This document shows, piece by piece, positions 35,301 through 44,395 of a stretch of 61,259 bases of DNA (positions are counted from its first letter, which is position 1; each line of letters opens with the position of its first letter). Under the pieces are notes generated by a model, which did no database searches, was not told the origin of the DNA, and worked only from the letters and a program-made list of their open reading frames with translations. The stretch is from assembly GCA_016790965.1 (NCBI GenBank), contig JAEUNZ010000014.1, forward strand, positions 1 to 61,259. The letters are read 5' to 3'. The translations under genes and the position numbers were made by a program. This DNA comes from SSSZ01 sp016790965 (GTDB lineage: Bacteria > Pseudomonadota > Gammaproteobacteria > Burkholderiales > Rhodocyclaceae).

Positions 35301-37118
35301 ATGGAAAAGAAAACCCAATTCTCCCTCTGGTACTTCGGGCTGGCCCTCCTGGCCATGGTCTTGATCCACGATCTCTGGCGTGGCGCCCAATCAACCGCTG
35401 CCGTTCCCTACAGCGAGTTCCGCACACAGTTGAAAGAAGGCCTGATCGCCGAAGTCGCCATCGGCAGCGATCGTATCCTGGGAACCTACAAGGAGCCCGT
35501 CGAAGGCAAGACCCGCTTCGTGACCACCCGTGTGGATGGGGACTTGGCCAAGGAGTTGGCTGCCCATGACGTCAAGTTTGCTGGACTGATAGAAAGCACT
35601 TGGCTGGCCGATCTCCTGGGCTGGGTCGTCCCGGCGGTCGTCTTCGTCGCCATCTGGATCTTCGCCATGCGCCGCTTCGCCGGCAAGCTTGGCGCCGGAG
35701 GAGGCTTCATGTCCTTGGGCAAGAACAAAGCCAAGGTCTATGTGGAAGCCGACACGGGGGTCAAATTCTCCGATGTCGCCGGCGTCGACGAAGCCAAGGA
35801 TGAACTGACGGAAATCGTGGCTTTCCTGCGCGACCCCACCCGGGCCGGACGCCTGGGCGGGCGCTCCCCCAAGGGAGTACTGCTCGTCGGCCCGCCGGGA
35901 ACCGGCAAGACCCTCCTGGCCAAGGCCGTAGCCGGGGAGGCCGGCGTGCCCTTCTTCTCCATCTCCGGTTCCGAATTCGTAGAGATGTTCGTCGGCGTTG
36001 GCGCCGCCAGGGTGCGAGACTTGTTCGAGCAGGCGCGGAGCAAAGCGCCGGCCATCATCTTCATCGACGAACTCGATGCCCTGGGCCGCGCGCGCAGCGC
36101 CGCCGGTGCCCTCGGCGGCCATGACGAAAAAGAGCAGACCCTCAATCAGCTCCTGGTCGAACTGGACGGCTTCGACTCGACGAGCGGCGTCGTCCTGCTG
36201 GGCGCCACCAACCGCCCGGAAGTCCTCGACCCTGCCCTGCTCCGCGCCGGCCGTTTCGACCGCCAGGTCGTCGTGGATCGCCCGGACCGTCTGGGTCGCG
36301 TGGCCATTCTGGAGGTCCACATGCGCAAGCTGCGCCTGGCCTCGGATACCGACAAGACCAAGATTGCCGAGCTGACCCCTGGCTTCACCGGGGCCGAACT
36401 GGCCAACCTCTGCAACGAGGCAGCGCTGGCGGCCACCCGGCGCAATGCCGAGGCTGTCGGCCTCGACGATTTCACCGTAGCAATCGAGCGTATCGTCGCC
36501 GGCCTGGAGAAACGAAACCGTGTGCTTTCCGCCCGGGAAAGAGAAACCGTCGCTCATCACGAGATGGGCCATGCCCTGGTGGCCATGGCCCTGCCCGGGA
36601 GCGACCCGGTGCATAAGGTCTCCATTATTCCGCGCGGCGTCGCGGCCCTGGGTTACACGCTCCAGCGACCGACCGAGGAACGTTACCTCATGACCCAAGC
36701 CGAACTGGAAAACCGGATGATGATCCTGCTCGGCGGACGCGCTGCCGAAGAACTGATATTCGGGCGCATCTCGACCGGCGCGGCCGACGATCTGCATCGC
36801 GTCACCGATATCGCCCGAGCCCTCGTCACCCGCTATGGCATGGACGCGGAGATCGGCCCCGTGGTGCTGGAGGCCGAGAAACCCCGCTTCCTCGGCACGC
36901 CCTTGGCTTCCCCGCCCAAAGCGTACAGCGAGGCGACGGCGCGGGAAATTGACCTCGCGGTCCGCCGACGGGTCCAGGAAATCTACCGGCGCACCCTGGA
37001 TCTGCTCCATGTGCGGGAGGCCTTGCTGCGGGAATCGGCGCAACAACTGCTCGCCGAGGAAACTCTTGGCGAAGGGGCTCTGGAAGCGATTCGCCAACGT
37101 TCGGCCGAAACGCCCTAG
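35301..37118 (+). CDS. ftsH: FtsH family ATP-dependent zinc metalloprotease
   Basis: 605 residues from MEKKTQFSLWYFG at 35301. Two membrane segments (about 9-25 and 105-125) flank a periplasmic domain; then the AAA+ module with GPPGTGKT, IDELDALGR, the pore motif FVEMFVGVGAARV, second region of homology RPEVLDPALLRAGRFDR, and the protease site HHEMGHAL. FtsH degrades misfolded or unassembled membrane proteins and some regulators. It sits 10 nt after alx behind a manganese riboswitch, unlike the usual ftsJ-ftsH locus, so this is probably a second paralogue. The end overlaps nhaR by 4 nt. Confidence 0.93.
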   Translation: MEKKTQFSLWYFGLALLAMVLIHDLWRGAQSTAAVPYSEFRTQLKEGLIAEVAIGSDRILGTYKEPVEGKTRFVTTRVDGDLAKELAAHDVKFAGLIESTWLADLLGWVVPAVVFVAIWIFAMRRFAGKLGAGGGFMSLGKNKAKVYVEADTGVKFSDVAGVDEAKDELTEIVAFLRDPTRAGRLGGRSPKGVLLVGPPGTGKTLLAKAVAGEAGVPFFSISGSEFVEMFVGVGAARVRDLFEQARSKAPAIIFIDELDALGRARSAAGALGGHDEKEQTLNQLLVELDGFDSTSGVVLLGATNRPEVLDPALLRAGRFDRQVVVDRPDRLGRVAILEVHMRKLRLASDTDKTKIAELTPGFTGAELANLCNEAALAATRRNAEAVGLDDFTVAIERIVAGLEKRNRVLSARERETVAHHEMGHALVAMALPGSDPVHKVSIIPRGVAALGYTLQRPTEERYLMTQAELENRMMILLGGRAAEELIFGRISTGAADDLHRVTDIARALVTRYGMDAEIGPVVLEAEKPRFLGTPLASPPKAYSEATAREIDLAVRRRVQEIYRRTLDLLHVREALLRESAQQLLAEETLGEGALEAIRQRSAETP

Positions 37119-38020
37119 TGGAGCGGGGGGAGGGGTTGAACTCCCTCCCGCAGCGCGAGAATCGCAGGGTGCTGGATTCGCCGGGGAACCACAACGCCGT
37201 ACCAGGATTCCCGCACCCCCTGGAGCGTGCCCAGGCTCGAGGCATCGTAGGCACGATGGATTTCGGCCGCCAGCCCGGCAGGTGCCGGGAACAGCCCCAG
37301 CCCCCCGCTCCCGAAGGTCTTGAGGAGAGCACTGTCGGTAAATTCCCCGACTACCTCGGGACGAATCCCCCGGGAGACGAACCAATGGTCTAGGGCGTCC
37401 CGCATCGGATGTGTACGGGCGGGGAGCAAGAGGGGAGCCCCCTCGAGGCGGTTGGGGAAATCCGCACACCAAGCGGCATGCAAAGCCTCCACTCCAAACA
37501 GGTCAACCGCCATTTCACCGAGCCGGAAATCCTCCAGCTTCTGATTGGCCCGGCGCGGCGCTGACTGGTCGGCAATTACCAAGTCCAGGCGATTCAATTG
37601 CAGTTCCCCGAGGAGGTGCCCGATCTCTCCTTCGCAACACTCCAGGCGGACGGCGAGCGGAGGACGGAGGAGCGGCGCCAGGAGCCGGAAGGCCACCAAC
37701 TTGGGCACGGTCTCTGCGATCCCCACGGCGAACCTCGGCCGCAAGTCCCGGAGGCTTCGCAGATCGTCAACCAGCAGGTCGCCCAGGTGAAAAATACGTT
37801 CTGCATATTGCAGCGCGACCCGCCCGGCTTCCGTGAGGATCAGAGACCGCCCCTGGGGAGCGAAAAGTGCCTGGCCCAGTTGCCGCTCCAGCAGACCCAA
37901 TTGCGTGCTCACAGCCTGTACCGAAAGATCCAGGCGCTCCGCGGCACGGGTGACGCTGCCTTCCTTGGCCACGCTCCAGAAATAAAGAAGATGGCGGAAA
38001 TTGAGGTCGTCCGGAGCCAT
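37115..38020 (-). CDS. nhaR: LysR-family activator NhaR
   Basis: 301 residues from the ATG at 38020. The N-terminal LNFRHLLYFWSVAKEGSVTRAAERLDLSVQAVSTQLGLLE is the LysR helix-turn-helix, close to E. coli NhaR (NYNHLYYFWHVYKEGSV). The matching effector domain continues to the C-terminal RRIQHPAILALREG. NhaR responds to sodium and alkaline pH and activates the antiporter gene nhaA in E. coli. No antiporter is adjacent here. An 18-bp palindrome lies in the divergent gap. Confidence 0.88.
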   Translation of the reverse strand: MAPDDLNFRHLLYFWSVAKEGSVTRAAERLDLSVQAVSTQLGLLERQLGQALFAPQGRSLILTEAGRVALQYAERIFHLGDLLVDDLRSLRDLRPRFAVGIAETVPKLVAFRLLAPLLRPPLAVRLECCEGEIGHLLGELQLNRLDLVIADQSAPRRANQKLEDFRLGEMAVDLFGVEALHAAWCADFPNRLEGAPLLLPARTHPMRDALDHWFVSRGIRPEVVGEFTDSALLKTFGSGGLGLFPAPAGLAAEIHRAYDASSLGTLQGVRESWYGVVVPRRIQHPAILALREGVQPLPPLH

Positions 38021-38053
38021 GATTCTATCCAATTTTTTGGGATATAACCATCA

Positions 38054-38071
38054 ATATAAATCCATTTATAT
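38054..38071. promoter_or_regulatory. Palindromic operator candidate upstream of nhaR
   Basis: ATATAAAT-CC-ATTTATAT is a perfect 8-bp inverted repeat, 34 bp upstream of the nhaR start and about 70 bp upstream of the small divergent gene. It is strikingly AT-rich for this genome and a further ATATA at 38042 lies one turn away. LysR proteins bind such sites in divergent promoters. Confidence 0.55.
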
Positions 38072-38139
38072 GGAACACAAAGCCACCTATTCTTGCGCCG
38101 TGCCCACGCCACCGCGGGGCCTACCTCGAGGAGACCACG

Positions 38140-38325
38140 ATGATCACTCTGGAAGACTGCAAGGCTTTTTGCGATGCCCCGGCCGAGAAGGTCGACACGG
38201 TGGGCCGGGAGCACCACCTCGTTCCGATCGTCGCCCTCGCCTGCGCCCATGCGCGCGCCGGCAAGCGCAAACCGACCCCGGCCCCGCGGCGCTCACCGGA
38301 ACCAGAATGGCCTTTGGCAGCCTGA
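38140..38325 (+). CDS. Small protein of unknown function divergent from nhaR
   Basis: 61 residues starting MITLEDCKAFCDAPAEKVDTVG, with GAGGAG eight nt before the ATG. The N-terminal two-thirds look like a folded helical protein with three cysteines (7, 11, 34); the last 18 residues are Pro/Arg-rich and low-complexity. I recognise no family. Its place opposite nhaR and the shared palindrome suggest NhaR control. Confidence 0.6.
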   Translation: MITLEDCKAFCDAPAEKVDTVGREHHLVPIVALACAHARAGKRKPTPAPRRSPEPEWPLAA

Positions 38326-38346
38326 CTCTCTCCGACCCAAGGCCTA

Positions 38347-39003
38347 ATGAAAGAGCGCGACACCCAGGCGCACCGACCTGGCCCGGGATGGGTCTGGATC
38401 GGTCCCTGGGTCATGGCCGGCCTGGCGCTCGCCATCCTTCTTCTTGGCGGCCTTTGGCTCTGCCCCTGGGGCACCTGCCGTATCCCCGCCATTGACTTGG
38501 CAACCGCGTCTGCCATCGGCCATGGTCTTCCGCCAAAGCTCACCCCCTCTTTGGCAGGGCTCACATGGCTGGGCTCCCTGGCCGTACTGCTCCCCCTAGC
38601 CCTCATCACTGTCTTCGCACATGAGAAACAGCCCTGGCCCCGGCGGCTTTTCGTACCCGCTGCCCTGGGCGCCGCGACGCTGCTCGCCCATCTGACGAAG
38701 TTCGCTTTCGACCGTCCCCGCCCCCTGCTTGAAAATCTGTCCTCCCTGCCCCCGGACGCAAGTTTTCCCAGCGCCCACGCCATGCAGGTCACAGCCTTCG
38801 CCCTGGCGCTGCTATGGTCCTCGGCGGCCCGACCTTCCCCACTTGCCTGGGCGTGTGCCGGCACATTCATTGTTTCCGTTGGCTTTTCGCGGGTGGCTTT
38901 GAATGTCCATTTCGCCACGGATGTCATCCTGGGCACAGCCGCTGCCGCCTGCCTGACCAGCGCTCTGCGCGGCTGGCTCTTGAAATCGGAGTTGCGTCCG
39001 TGA
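38347..39003 (+). CDS. PAP2-type phosphatase
   Basis: 218 residues, five or six membrane helices. The three catalytic motifs are intact: KFAFDRPRP (118-126), PSAHA (141-145) and SRVALNVHFATD (181-192). Members remove phosphate from phosphatidic acid, phosphatidylglycerophosphate or undecaprenyl pyrophosphate. Its stop codon overlaps the start of the diacylglycerol kinase gene, so the two may form a lipid phosphate cycle: one makes diacylglycerol, the other rephosphorylates it. Confidence 0.9.
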   Translation: MKERDTQAHRPGPGWVWIGPWVMAGLALAILLLGGLWLCPWGTCRIPAIDLATASAIGHGLPPKLTPSLAGLTWLGSLAVLLPLALITVFAHEKQPWPRRLFVPAALGAATLLAHLTKFAFDRPRPLLENLSSLPPDASFPSAHAMQVTAFALALLWSSAARPSPLAWACAGTFIVSVGFSRVALNVHFATDVILGTAAAACLTSALRGWLLKSELRP

Positions 39004-39392
39004 GAAACAAGTTTCTCGGCATCGGCGAGCCGGGGTACCACCCCCTGCGCAAGATTCGCAACGCCTACGCCGGCATCCGGGATGCCGTGATCTACGACGG
39101 ATCGGTGGCTTATAAGCTCGTCCTGTCGATATTCGTGCTCGCCGGCGCCTTTGCCCTGCGGGCCTGGGTAGACTTTCTTATCATCCTGCTCGCCACAGGA
39201 TTTCTGGTCGCCATGGAAATCGTCAACAGCGCCATCGAGGCACTCTGCGATTTCGTGGAGACGCGGCACAATGAGAAGATCCGCGTGATCAAGGACATGG
39301 CCGCAGCAGCTGCGGGAGTCGCAATCTTGGTTTGGCTAACCATCATCGCCCTGGAAATAAGCGAATTCGCTCGCCACTGGGCCAACACATAA
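39000..39392 (+). CDS. dgkA: Diacylglycerol kinase DgkA
   Basis: 130 residues from a GTG at 39000 that overlaps the PAP2 stop codon (GTGA). Three membrane helices, with the family motif EIVNSAIEALCDFVE and KDMAAAAAGVAIL aligning with E. coli DgkA. It phosphorylates diacylglycerol to phosphatidic acid at the inner membrane. No ATG gives the full N-terminus, which supports the GTG. Confidence 0.93.
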   Translation: MRNKFLGIGEPGYHPLRKIRNAYAGIRDAVIYDGSVAYKLVLSIFVLAGAFALRAWVDFLIILLATGFLVAMEIVNSAIEALCDFVETRHNEKIRVIKDMAAAAAGVAILVWLTIIALEISEFARHWANT

Positions 39393-39510
39393 ACCTGGGC
39401 GCATAGGTCGCCCCAACTCTTGGCACGCCATTCCTTGTGCTTCCGTGCCACACGAGGGAATCGGCCTCCTTAACGGCCATACAGCGAGGGCACAGCTAGG
39501 ACCCTTGTGC

Positions 39511-40131
39511 TCAGCTTCCGCAGGCTGCGTGACAGCGATCGTAGGCTTCCTGGCACCCGGTTCCGGAACCCTTACCGGGGCAGCGGTAGAGACTGTCGCC
39601 GCACTGGCGCACGCAGGCGTCCCAATCCCGCTGCCGGGAAGTCGCCGGCCTGGCCTCGGGCAGAAGCAAACCGCCGGAGCGGGAACAGGTGGCGAAATCG
39701 AAGCGGCGCCGCGGCCCCGGGAGTTGCTCCCAGGTTTCCTCAGGCAGGCTCAGGTCGGCTTGCAGGCGGGCCAGGGCAAGCTCGTCTTGGCCCAGGATTC
39801 CTTCTTCCCGCAGCATCTGGAGCGCGGAACAGTCGGCACGGCGCACGGCGTCCGGGCGGTTCCCGGCCAGGAGTCTCGCGCAGGCCTGGGCATAAAAGAA
39901 GGCCTTGGCCGCCGGGCCGAGCTGGGGCAGCAGTTCCGGGTTGTAACGCAACACGCGCCGGCCTTCTTGGCGCCCCGCCCGGACCAGGATGGGCAGACTC
40001 GAATCGGCCAATCCCTCGATACTTTTTCCGGCAGGGTCGGTGCAGGTCGTGAGGTCCAGGGCCTGCCCGGAAAGCGGCAAGACGGCGAGCGCCAGGAGCA
40101 GGATGGTGGCGAAGATCGACAGGCGTTTCAT
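39511..40131 (-). CDS. Secreted cysteine-rich protein of unknown function
   Basis: 206 residues from MKRLSIFATILLLALAVLP at 40131, preceded by GGAG. Signal peptide about 1-24. The C-terminal quarter holds eight cysteines, including a regular CVRQC...YRC...GCQEAYDRCHAAC pattern that could form a disulfide knot. I recognise no family. It is separate from its neighbours, convergent with dgkA. Confidence 0.78.
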   Translation of the reverse strand: MKRLSIFATILLLALAVLPLSGQALDLTTCTDPAGKSIEGLADSSLPILVRAGRQEGRRVLRYNPELLPQLGPAAKAFFYAQACARLLAGNRPDAVRRADCSALQMLREEGILGQDELALARLQADLSLPEETWEQLPGPRRRFDFATCSRSGGLLLPEARPATSRQRDWDACVRQCGDSLYRCPGKGSGTGCQEAYDRCHAACGS

Positions 40132-40434
40132 GGGTGTGTCTCCAAAGCAAGGCAACTTAGCACGAAGTCCCGCTCGCGCCGGCAGCCCCTCTCCACCAGC
40201 GCATGTCGGGGCGGCCGGAGCAGCGAACGGGCGTGAACGGTGGACACAGGGGTCCAGGCGGCGCCACTCCCGTCAGAGCCTATGCATTTTTCGGGCGCCC
40301 CCGAGCGGCGTACACGGGTGTGCACGATCGCGGCGCAAAGCGCAGCCGTAGCGTGGGCCATGGCGAGCATGGACACTACCGAGCGGGTGCAGCAGGGCGT
40401 GACGGGCGGGGGCGATGGGAATTTTCACAGGCTC
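40132..40434. other. Intergenic stretch
   Basis: About 300 bases between the start of the cysteine-rich protein gene and the end of the LamG protein gene, both leftward. An open frame on the minus strand (MSMLAMAHATAALC...) extends across it but has no convincing binding site or known relatives. I see no terminator with a T-run. Confidence 0.35.
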
Positions 40435-43400
40435 TCAGTAGCGTTCGCGGCTGTAAATGATGGGCGCCCGCGGACCGCAGGCGCCGAAGCAGGCACGCAC
40501 GTCGCCGGGCTGGAGCAGCCACGCCGGCGCATTGAGTTTGGATGCAATGATATCCACGTACCCGAAATTCCCCGCCCCCGGGGCCGAAAGGGAAAGCAGG
40601 GCATCGCCATTCACCAGGCGCCCGGCGGGAGTGCCCCCCATGGTGGCTACGGTTTCCCCGGCGGCGAGTTGGTTGCGGGTCGTCTGCGCGGCGAAGACGA
40701 GGCCGCCGTTGGCGCTGCTGGGAACGGTGAGCTGGGTGCAGGTATCGGCCGTATTCCTGACCCAGCCAGCGGCGCTCCAGTACTGGGCGTAGGCCGGAAT
40801 GGGCAGTTTGAGGAATTCGTTGCCGTAGGCGTTGCCCAGCCGGAAGGCTCCGCTGCGCAGGGCAGCCGCCTGTTCCCCATGGGTGGCCGAGGTGACGCCG
40901 TCGGTGTCGGTGGCCCGGACCTGGATCGAGGTCGGAGGCGTGGAGCGACTGGCGAAGGTGTAGGCGATGGTCGACGCGGTGCCCACGCCGCTGGCGAACC
41001 CGGTGGCGGCGATGGTGTTGTTGGTGAAGACGCCCAGGCTGCCGCCGGCGGCGTCGCTCAGGGTGACCCCTTTGGCCCAGGTGGCACCGGCGTAGTTGGC
41101 GGTCACTCCGCCCCCGGCGGCCCGGGCGGTGACCGTCGCGGCAAAGGGCTGGCCGGAATAGGTGAAGGTGCTGCACGCCTGGGTCACAGTCGTATCGAAA
41201 TAGGCCGGTTTGAAGCGGCCGACGGCGGACTGGCTGCCGCTCGCATCCAGGCCGGAACCCAGGTAATTGGTGGTCGAGGCGCTGAGGTCGATGGTGCCCA
41301 CTTCGCTCCAGGTCAGGCTGGCGCTGGCCTGGCCCGCGCTGAAGCCACCCAGGGACTGGTTGATCGCCGTGGCGTTACCCAGGCCGGGAAGCGGATTGCT
41401 GGACACCAGGGTGACCGTCGCCGCGGTGGGCGCTTCCTGGCCGAAGTTGGGGGTGGCGGCCGGCGTAGCACACTGGTTGAGGGCGGTGACGGTGACGTTG
41501 AAGGGCGTTCCCGCCGTCAGGGGCGCGGCTGGAATGCCATTCAGGCGGAAGCTCTTGGGCGCCGCGATGAAGGTATTGCCCGACACCGCCGCCAGGGAGA
41601 GCCCGCTGTCCCCCGTGGCATTGCTCCCGGTATAGGTCGGATAAAGGGCAAGTTGGCCCACGTCCTGGTAGATGAAATTATTGAGGGTGGCGGTGCCGTT
41701 GGCGTCGAAGTACAGACTGGTCAGTGCCGTGGGACTGGCAGAACTAGTGGACAGGGCCGCCACGCTGGCCGTGGCCCCTCCCGCACTGGTCACGTAATTC
41801 AGGCTGGGCGCCAGGCTTCCGCTAGCCGGATTGACGTAGGCGGCGTAGAGGGAAACGCTGCGATTGACCCCCGCGAAGGCCGGCACGCAGGCGTTGCCTG
41901 TGGCGTCGGCCTGGACCGCTTGCAGGGTGACGGTCTGGGGCGCACAGGAATAGTGGTTGGGCGCATTCACCAGAAAGCCGGCCGCCGCGAAGCTGATATT
42001 GCAGGCGCTGCCCGAATCGGTGGCGCCGGTGCCGGTGTGGGTGCACTGCACCGTGGTGTTGGTGGCGCCGCTGGCGGTTCCAGCCAGGGTGTCGGTGCGT
42101 ACGTTGTGTTCCTTCAGGTACACCGTTCCGCCGTTGGCGACGCTCACCGAACCGGTGATGGGCGAGGCGCAGAGGGCGTCGCTGCACCACTGGGCGCCGG
42201 CGATGGCGGTGGGGGTGAAGCTCACCGAACCGCTGGTCTGGGAGGCGGGAACACCGTTGCAGGATGCGCTGGACGTGCAGCCCAGTACGGTGATGGCCTT
42301 GGCGGTACAGGTGAGTCCGGTGCCGTTATGGACCAGCTCGACATGGTCGATGGTCGAGCACAGGCGGGTGCGGGTCATCAGGGCCTGGATGGTCGCCTGG
42401 CTGAGGACGCCGGAAAAGATTTCCAGTTCGTCGATATTGCCGTAGAAGTGCCACGCCGGTTGTCGCCCTTCGGACGATGCCGCACTCTCGCCGCCGATGG
42501 CCGCGAGGCCGGTGCCGTCGGTCCAGGTCCCGGAGAACGCGCCGCTGGTGGTCGCCAGGGGATTGCCCGAGGCGTCGAAGACGTAGAGCGTGACCTGCTT
42601 GGCGACCGTGTCGATGGTCACGGCGACGAAGTGCCATGCGTTGCTGGTGATGACCGGATTGGTATCCAGGCAGAAGACGCCACATGCGGGATTGCTGCCC
42701 TGCCCCGTCACGGGACCGCTATTGCTGATGTTGCGGTTGAAGAAGCGCAGCTTGGCCTGCCCGGTGCCGTCGGCCAGACTGAAACCCCAGCCGTTCTGCG
42801 CATCGTCCCGCACCAGGATGCGCTGGTGGTGGGAGCTGGCCGCGGTGGAACGGATCCAGGCCATGAAGGTGAAGCTGGTGGGCAGGGTCGGGATGGTGGG
42901 CAATTCCACATAGGTATAGCTGCGCACCGTCGCCGTGGTCTTGTCGAATTCGCCGTAATTGCAGGTGCTCTGGCCGCCACTGCTGTAGGCAGGCGTCCCG
43001 GAGACGGCCGTAGGCCGGGCCGAAGAACCGTTGGCGATCTTGGCCGTGCCGTGGTGGCCATTGCCGCTGCTGTCCAGCACCTCCCCGGAAGCGCCGCTCC
43101 AGGACGTTTCGTCCATACGCCAGTCGGCCAGGGGCGCGAGGATCGATACCGCCGGCGCCGAGGCTGTGAGAACCGGGCTGCCGACGTTGGAGGAGAGGGT
43201 ATTGGTCACTGTTCCCGCACTGCTGCCGCTCACCGTGAGGGTCGCCGTGTAACTCGTGTTGGCGGCCATGCTGCCGACCGTCCAGGTCACCACGCCGCCT
43301 GAATAGGAGCAGGTTCCCCGGCTGGTGGTGCAGGAGACATAGCTTAATCCGGCCGCCGCCACGTTGTCGGTGATGGTGACGCTGGCGGGGCTGCTCACCG

Positions 43401-44178
43401 CCGTCTGGCCGTTGACCGCATGCAGGGTGTAAGTGAAGTTCTGCCCCACCGCAGCCGTCGTCGTGCTGGTGGTCTTGGCCAGGGAGAAGGTGCCCCCGTT
43501 GACGTTGTCCGCGCACAGGGAATTGGCCGTGTTGCTGGTGCTGGTACCCCCCCAGTTGCCGGTGCCGTCCGGATTGCGGTACCAGTCCTTGACCGAACTG
43601 CCGCTGCCCCGCTGGGCATCGTAATAGGTGTTGCTCGATCCCGTGGCAGGCAGCAGGCTCTCGATGGCGGGGCAACTGCCGTAGGTGCTACCGGCGCCGT
43701 AGAAGGAGGTGACGTTATTGCCTAGGCGGAGGATGTCGATGATCTGGTTGCTGGAAGAATCGTAGAGCACCGCATTGAAGGGCGGGCTGCGGGTACGCAG
43801 AAAACTGAGGGCGGCATCGGAAAAGCGAATCCAGGGGGAGGCCGTGCCGCAACTGTTGATGCTGCTGCTGGCGAAACCGGAATCGACGTTGGTGTTCTGC
43901 TTGGTGGCATTGTCGCCGGCGTAGAGATCAATTTTCCAGTTGGCGAAATTGCCGCTGGCGCTGACCACCGTGGGATCGAGGACGCGCAGTTCAAGGTAGC
44001 CCGCGCTGTTGGGCAGGTGCACTTCGTTGAACACCACCTTGCCCTGGTACGAGGAACAGGCCCCGCGCGCAAGGGGACTCGCTCCGAAGAGGCAAGCCAA
44101 AAGCAGGCCTAGTCCCAGGGCACTAGGGAAAGGTCCGAGTCTCATCGCGAAATCCGGGAAATGCGGCGCATGCCTCAT
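40435..44178 (-). CDS. Large LamG-domain surface protein, MSHA biogenesis MshQ-like
   Basis: 1247 residues if translation starts at 44178; an ATG at 44145 opens a more ordinary signal peptide (MRLGPFPSALG...ARGA) and may be the true start. Order: a region resembling the DUF of MshQ N-termini (about 35-230), a DUF11-like beta-sandwich (about 235-345), a LamG/concanavalin-like domain (about 350-600, beginning ADWRMDE), repeats around 600-900, then a long C-terminal domain like DUF6701, ending YSRERY. MshQ proteins accompany MSHA-type pili and are thought to be surface exposed. No pilus genes are adjacent, so it is an orphan. Confidence 0.82.
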   Translation of the reverse strand: MRHAPHFPDFAMRLGPFPSALGLGLLLACLFGASPLARGACSSYQGKVVFNEVHLPNSAGYLELRVLDPTVVSASGNFANWKIDLYAGDNATKQNTNVDSGFASSSINSCGTASPWIRFSDAALSFLRTRSPPFNAVLYDSSSNQIIDILRLGNNVTSFYGAGSTYGSCPAIESLLPATGSSNTYYDAQRGSGSSVKDWYRNPDGTGNWGGTSTSNTANSLCADNVNGGTFSLAKTTSTTTAAVGQNFTYTLHAVNGQTAVSSPASVTITDNVAAAGLSYVSCTTSRGTCSYSGGVVTWTVGSMAANTSYTATLTVSGSSAGTVTNTLSSNVGSPVLTASAPAVSILAPLADWRMDETSWSGASGEVLDSSGNGHHGTAKIANGSSARPTAVSGTPAYSSGGQSTCNYGEFDKTTATVRSYTYVELPTIPTLPTSFTFMAWIRSTAASSHHQRILVRDDAQNGWGFSLADGTGQAKLRFFNRNISNSGPVTGQGSNPACGVFCLDTNPVITSNAWHFVAVTIDTVAKQVTLYVFDASGNPLATTSGAFSGTWTDGTGLAAIGGESAASSEGRQPAWHFYGNIDELEIFSGVLSQATIQALMTRTRLCSTIDHVELVHNGTGLTCTAKAITVLGCTSSASCNGVPASQTSGSVSFTPTAIAGAQWCSDALCASPITGSVSVANGGTVYLKEHNVRTDTLAGTASGATNTTVQCTHTGTGATDSGSACNISFAAAGFLVNAPNHYSCAPQTVTLQAVQADATGNACVPAFAGVNRSVSLYAAYVNPASGSLAPSLNYVTSAGGATASVAALSTSSASPTALTSLYFDANGTATLNNFIYQDVGQLALYPTYTGSNATGDSGLSLAAVSGNTFIAAPKSFRLNGIPAAPLTAGTPFNVTVTALNQCATPAATPNFGQEAPTAATVTLVSSNPLPGLGNATAINQSLGGFSAGQASASLTWSEVGTIDLSASTTNYLGSGLDASGSQSAVGRFKPAYFDTTVTQACSTFTYSGQPFAATVTARAAGGGVTANYAGATWAKGVTLSDAAGGSLGVFTNNTIAATGFASGVGTASTIAYTFASRSTPPTSIQVRATDTDGVTSATHGEQAAALRSGAFRLGNAYGNEFLKLPIPAYAQYWSAAGWVRNTADTCTQLTVPSSANGGLVFAAQTTRNQLAAGETVATMGGTPAGRLVNGDALLSLSAPGAGNFGYVDIIASKLNAPAWLLQPGDVRACFGACGPRAPIIYSRERY

Positions 44179-44395
44179 GTTCCCATCAATGGTGCATGGA
44201 CTTCAACAGGGCAGGGTGCAGACGCCGTGCGCCACTCCCGCGTGGGCACTGTCGCAACCCCCCGTCCCAGCACCCAGCGCCCGGTGCCTGACCATTGACA
44301 CCCCAATGCCCTTGCGACGCGAGTTCCGCCTTTTTCTTGCCTGCCCGACGGGTCACGCCTAGAGTGTGCGCGATCGATTCCCGCGAGGTTTTCTC

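Noticed and set aside
35391..37472. Long minus-strand frame opposite ftsH
   Set aside because: The plus strand encodes intact FtsH motifs; the opposite frame is low-complexity shadow.
40240..43302. Open frame of about 1020 codons on the plus strand opposite the LamG protein gene
   Set aside because: It is Gly/Arg/Ala-rich with no recognisable domain and mirrors codon bias of the real minus-strand gene, whose signal peptide and domains are clear.
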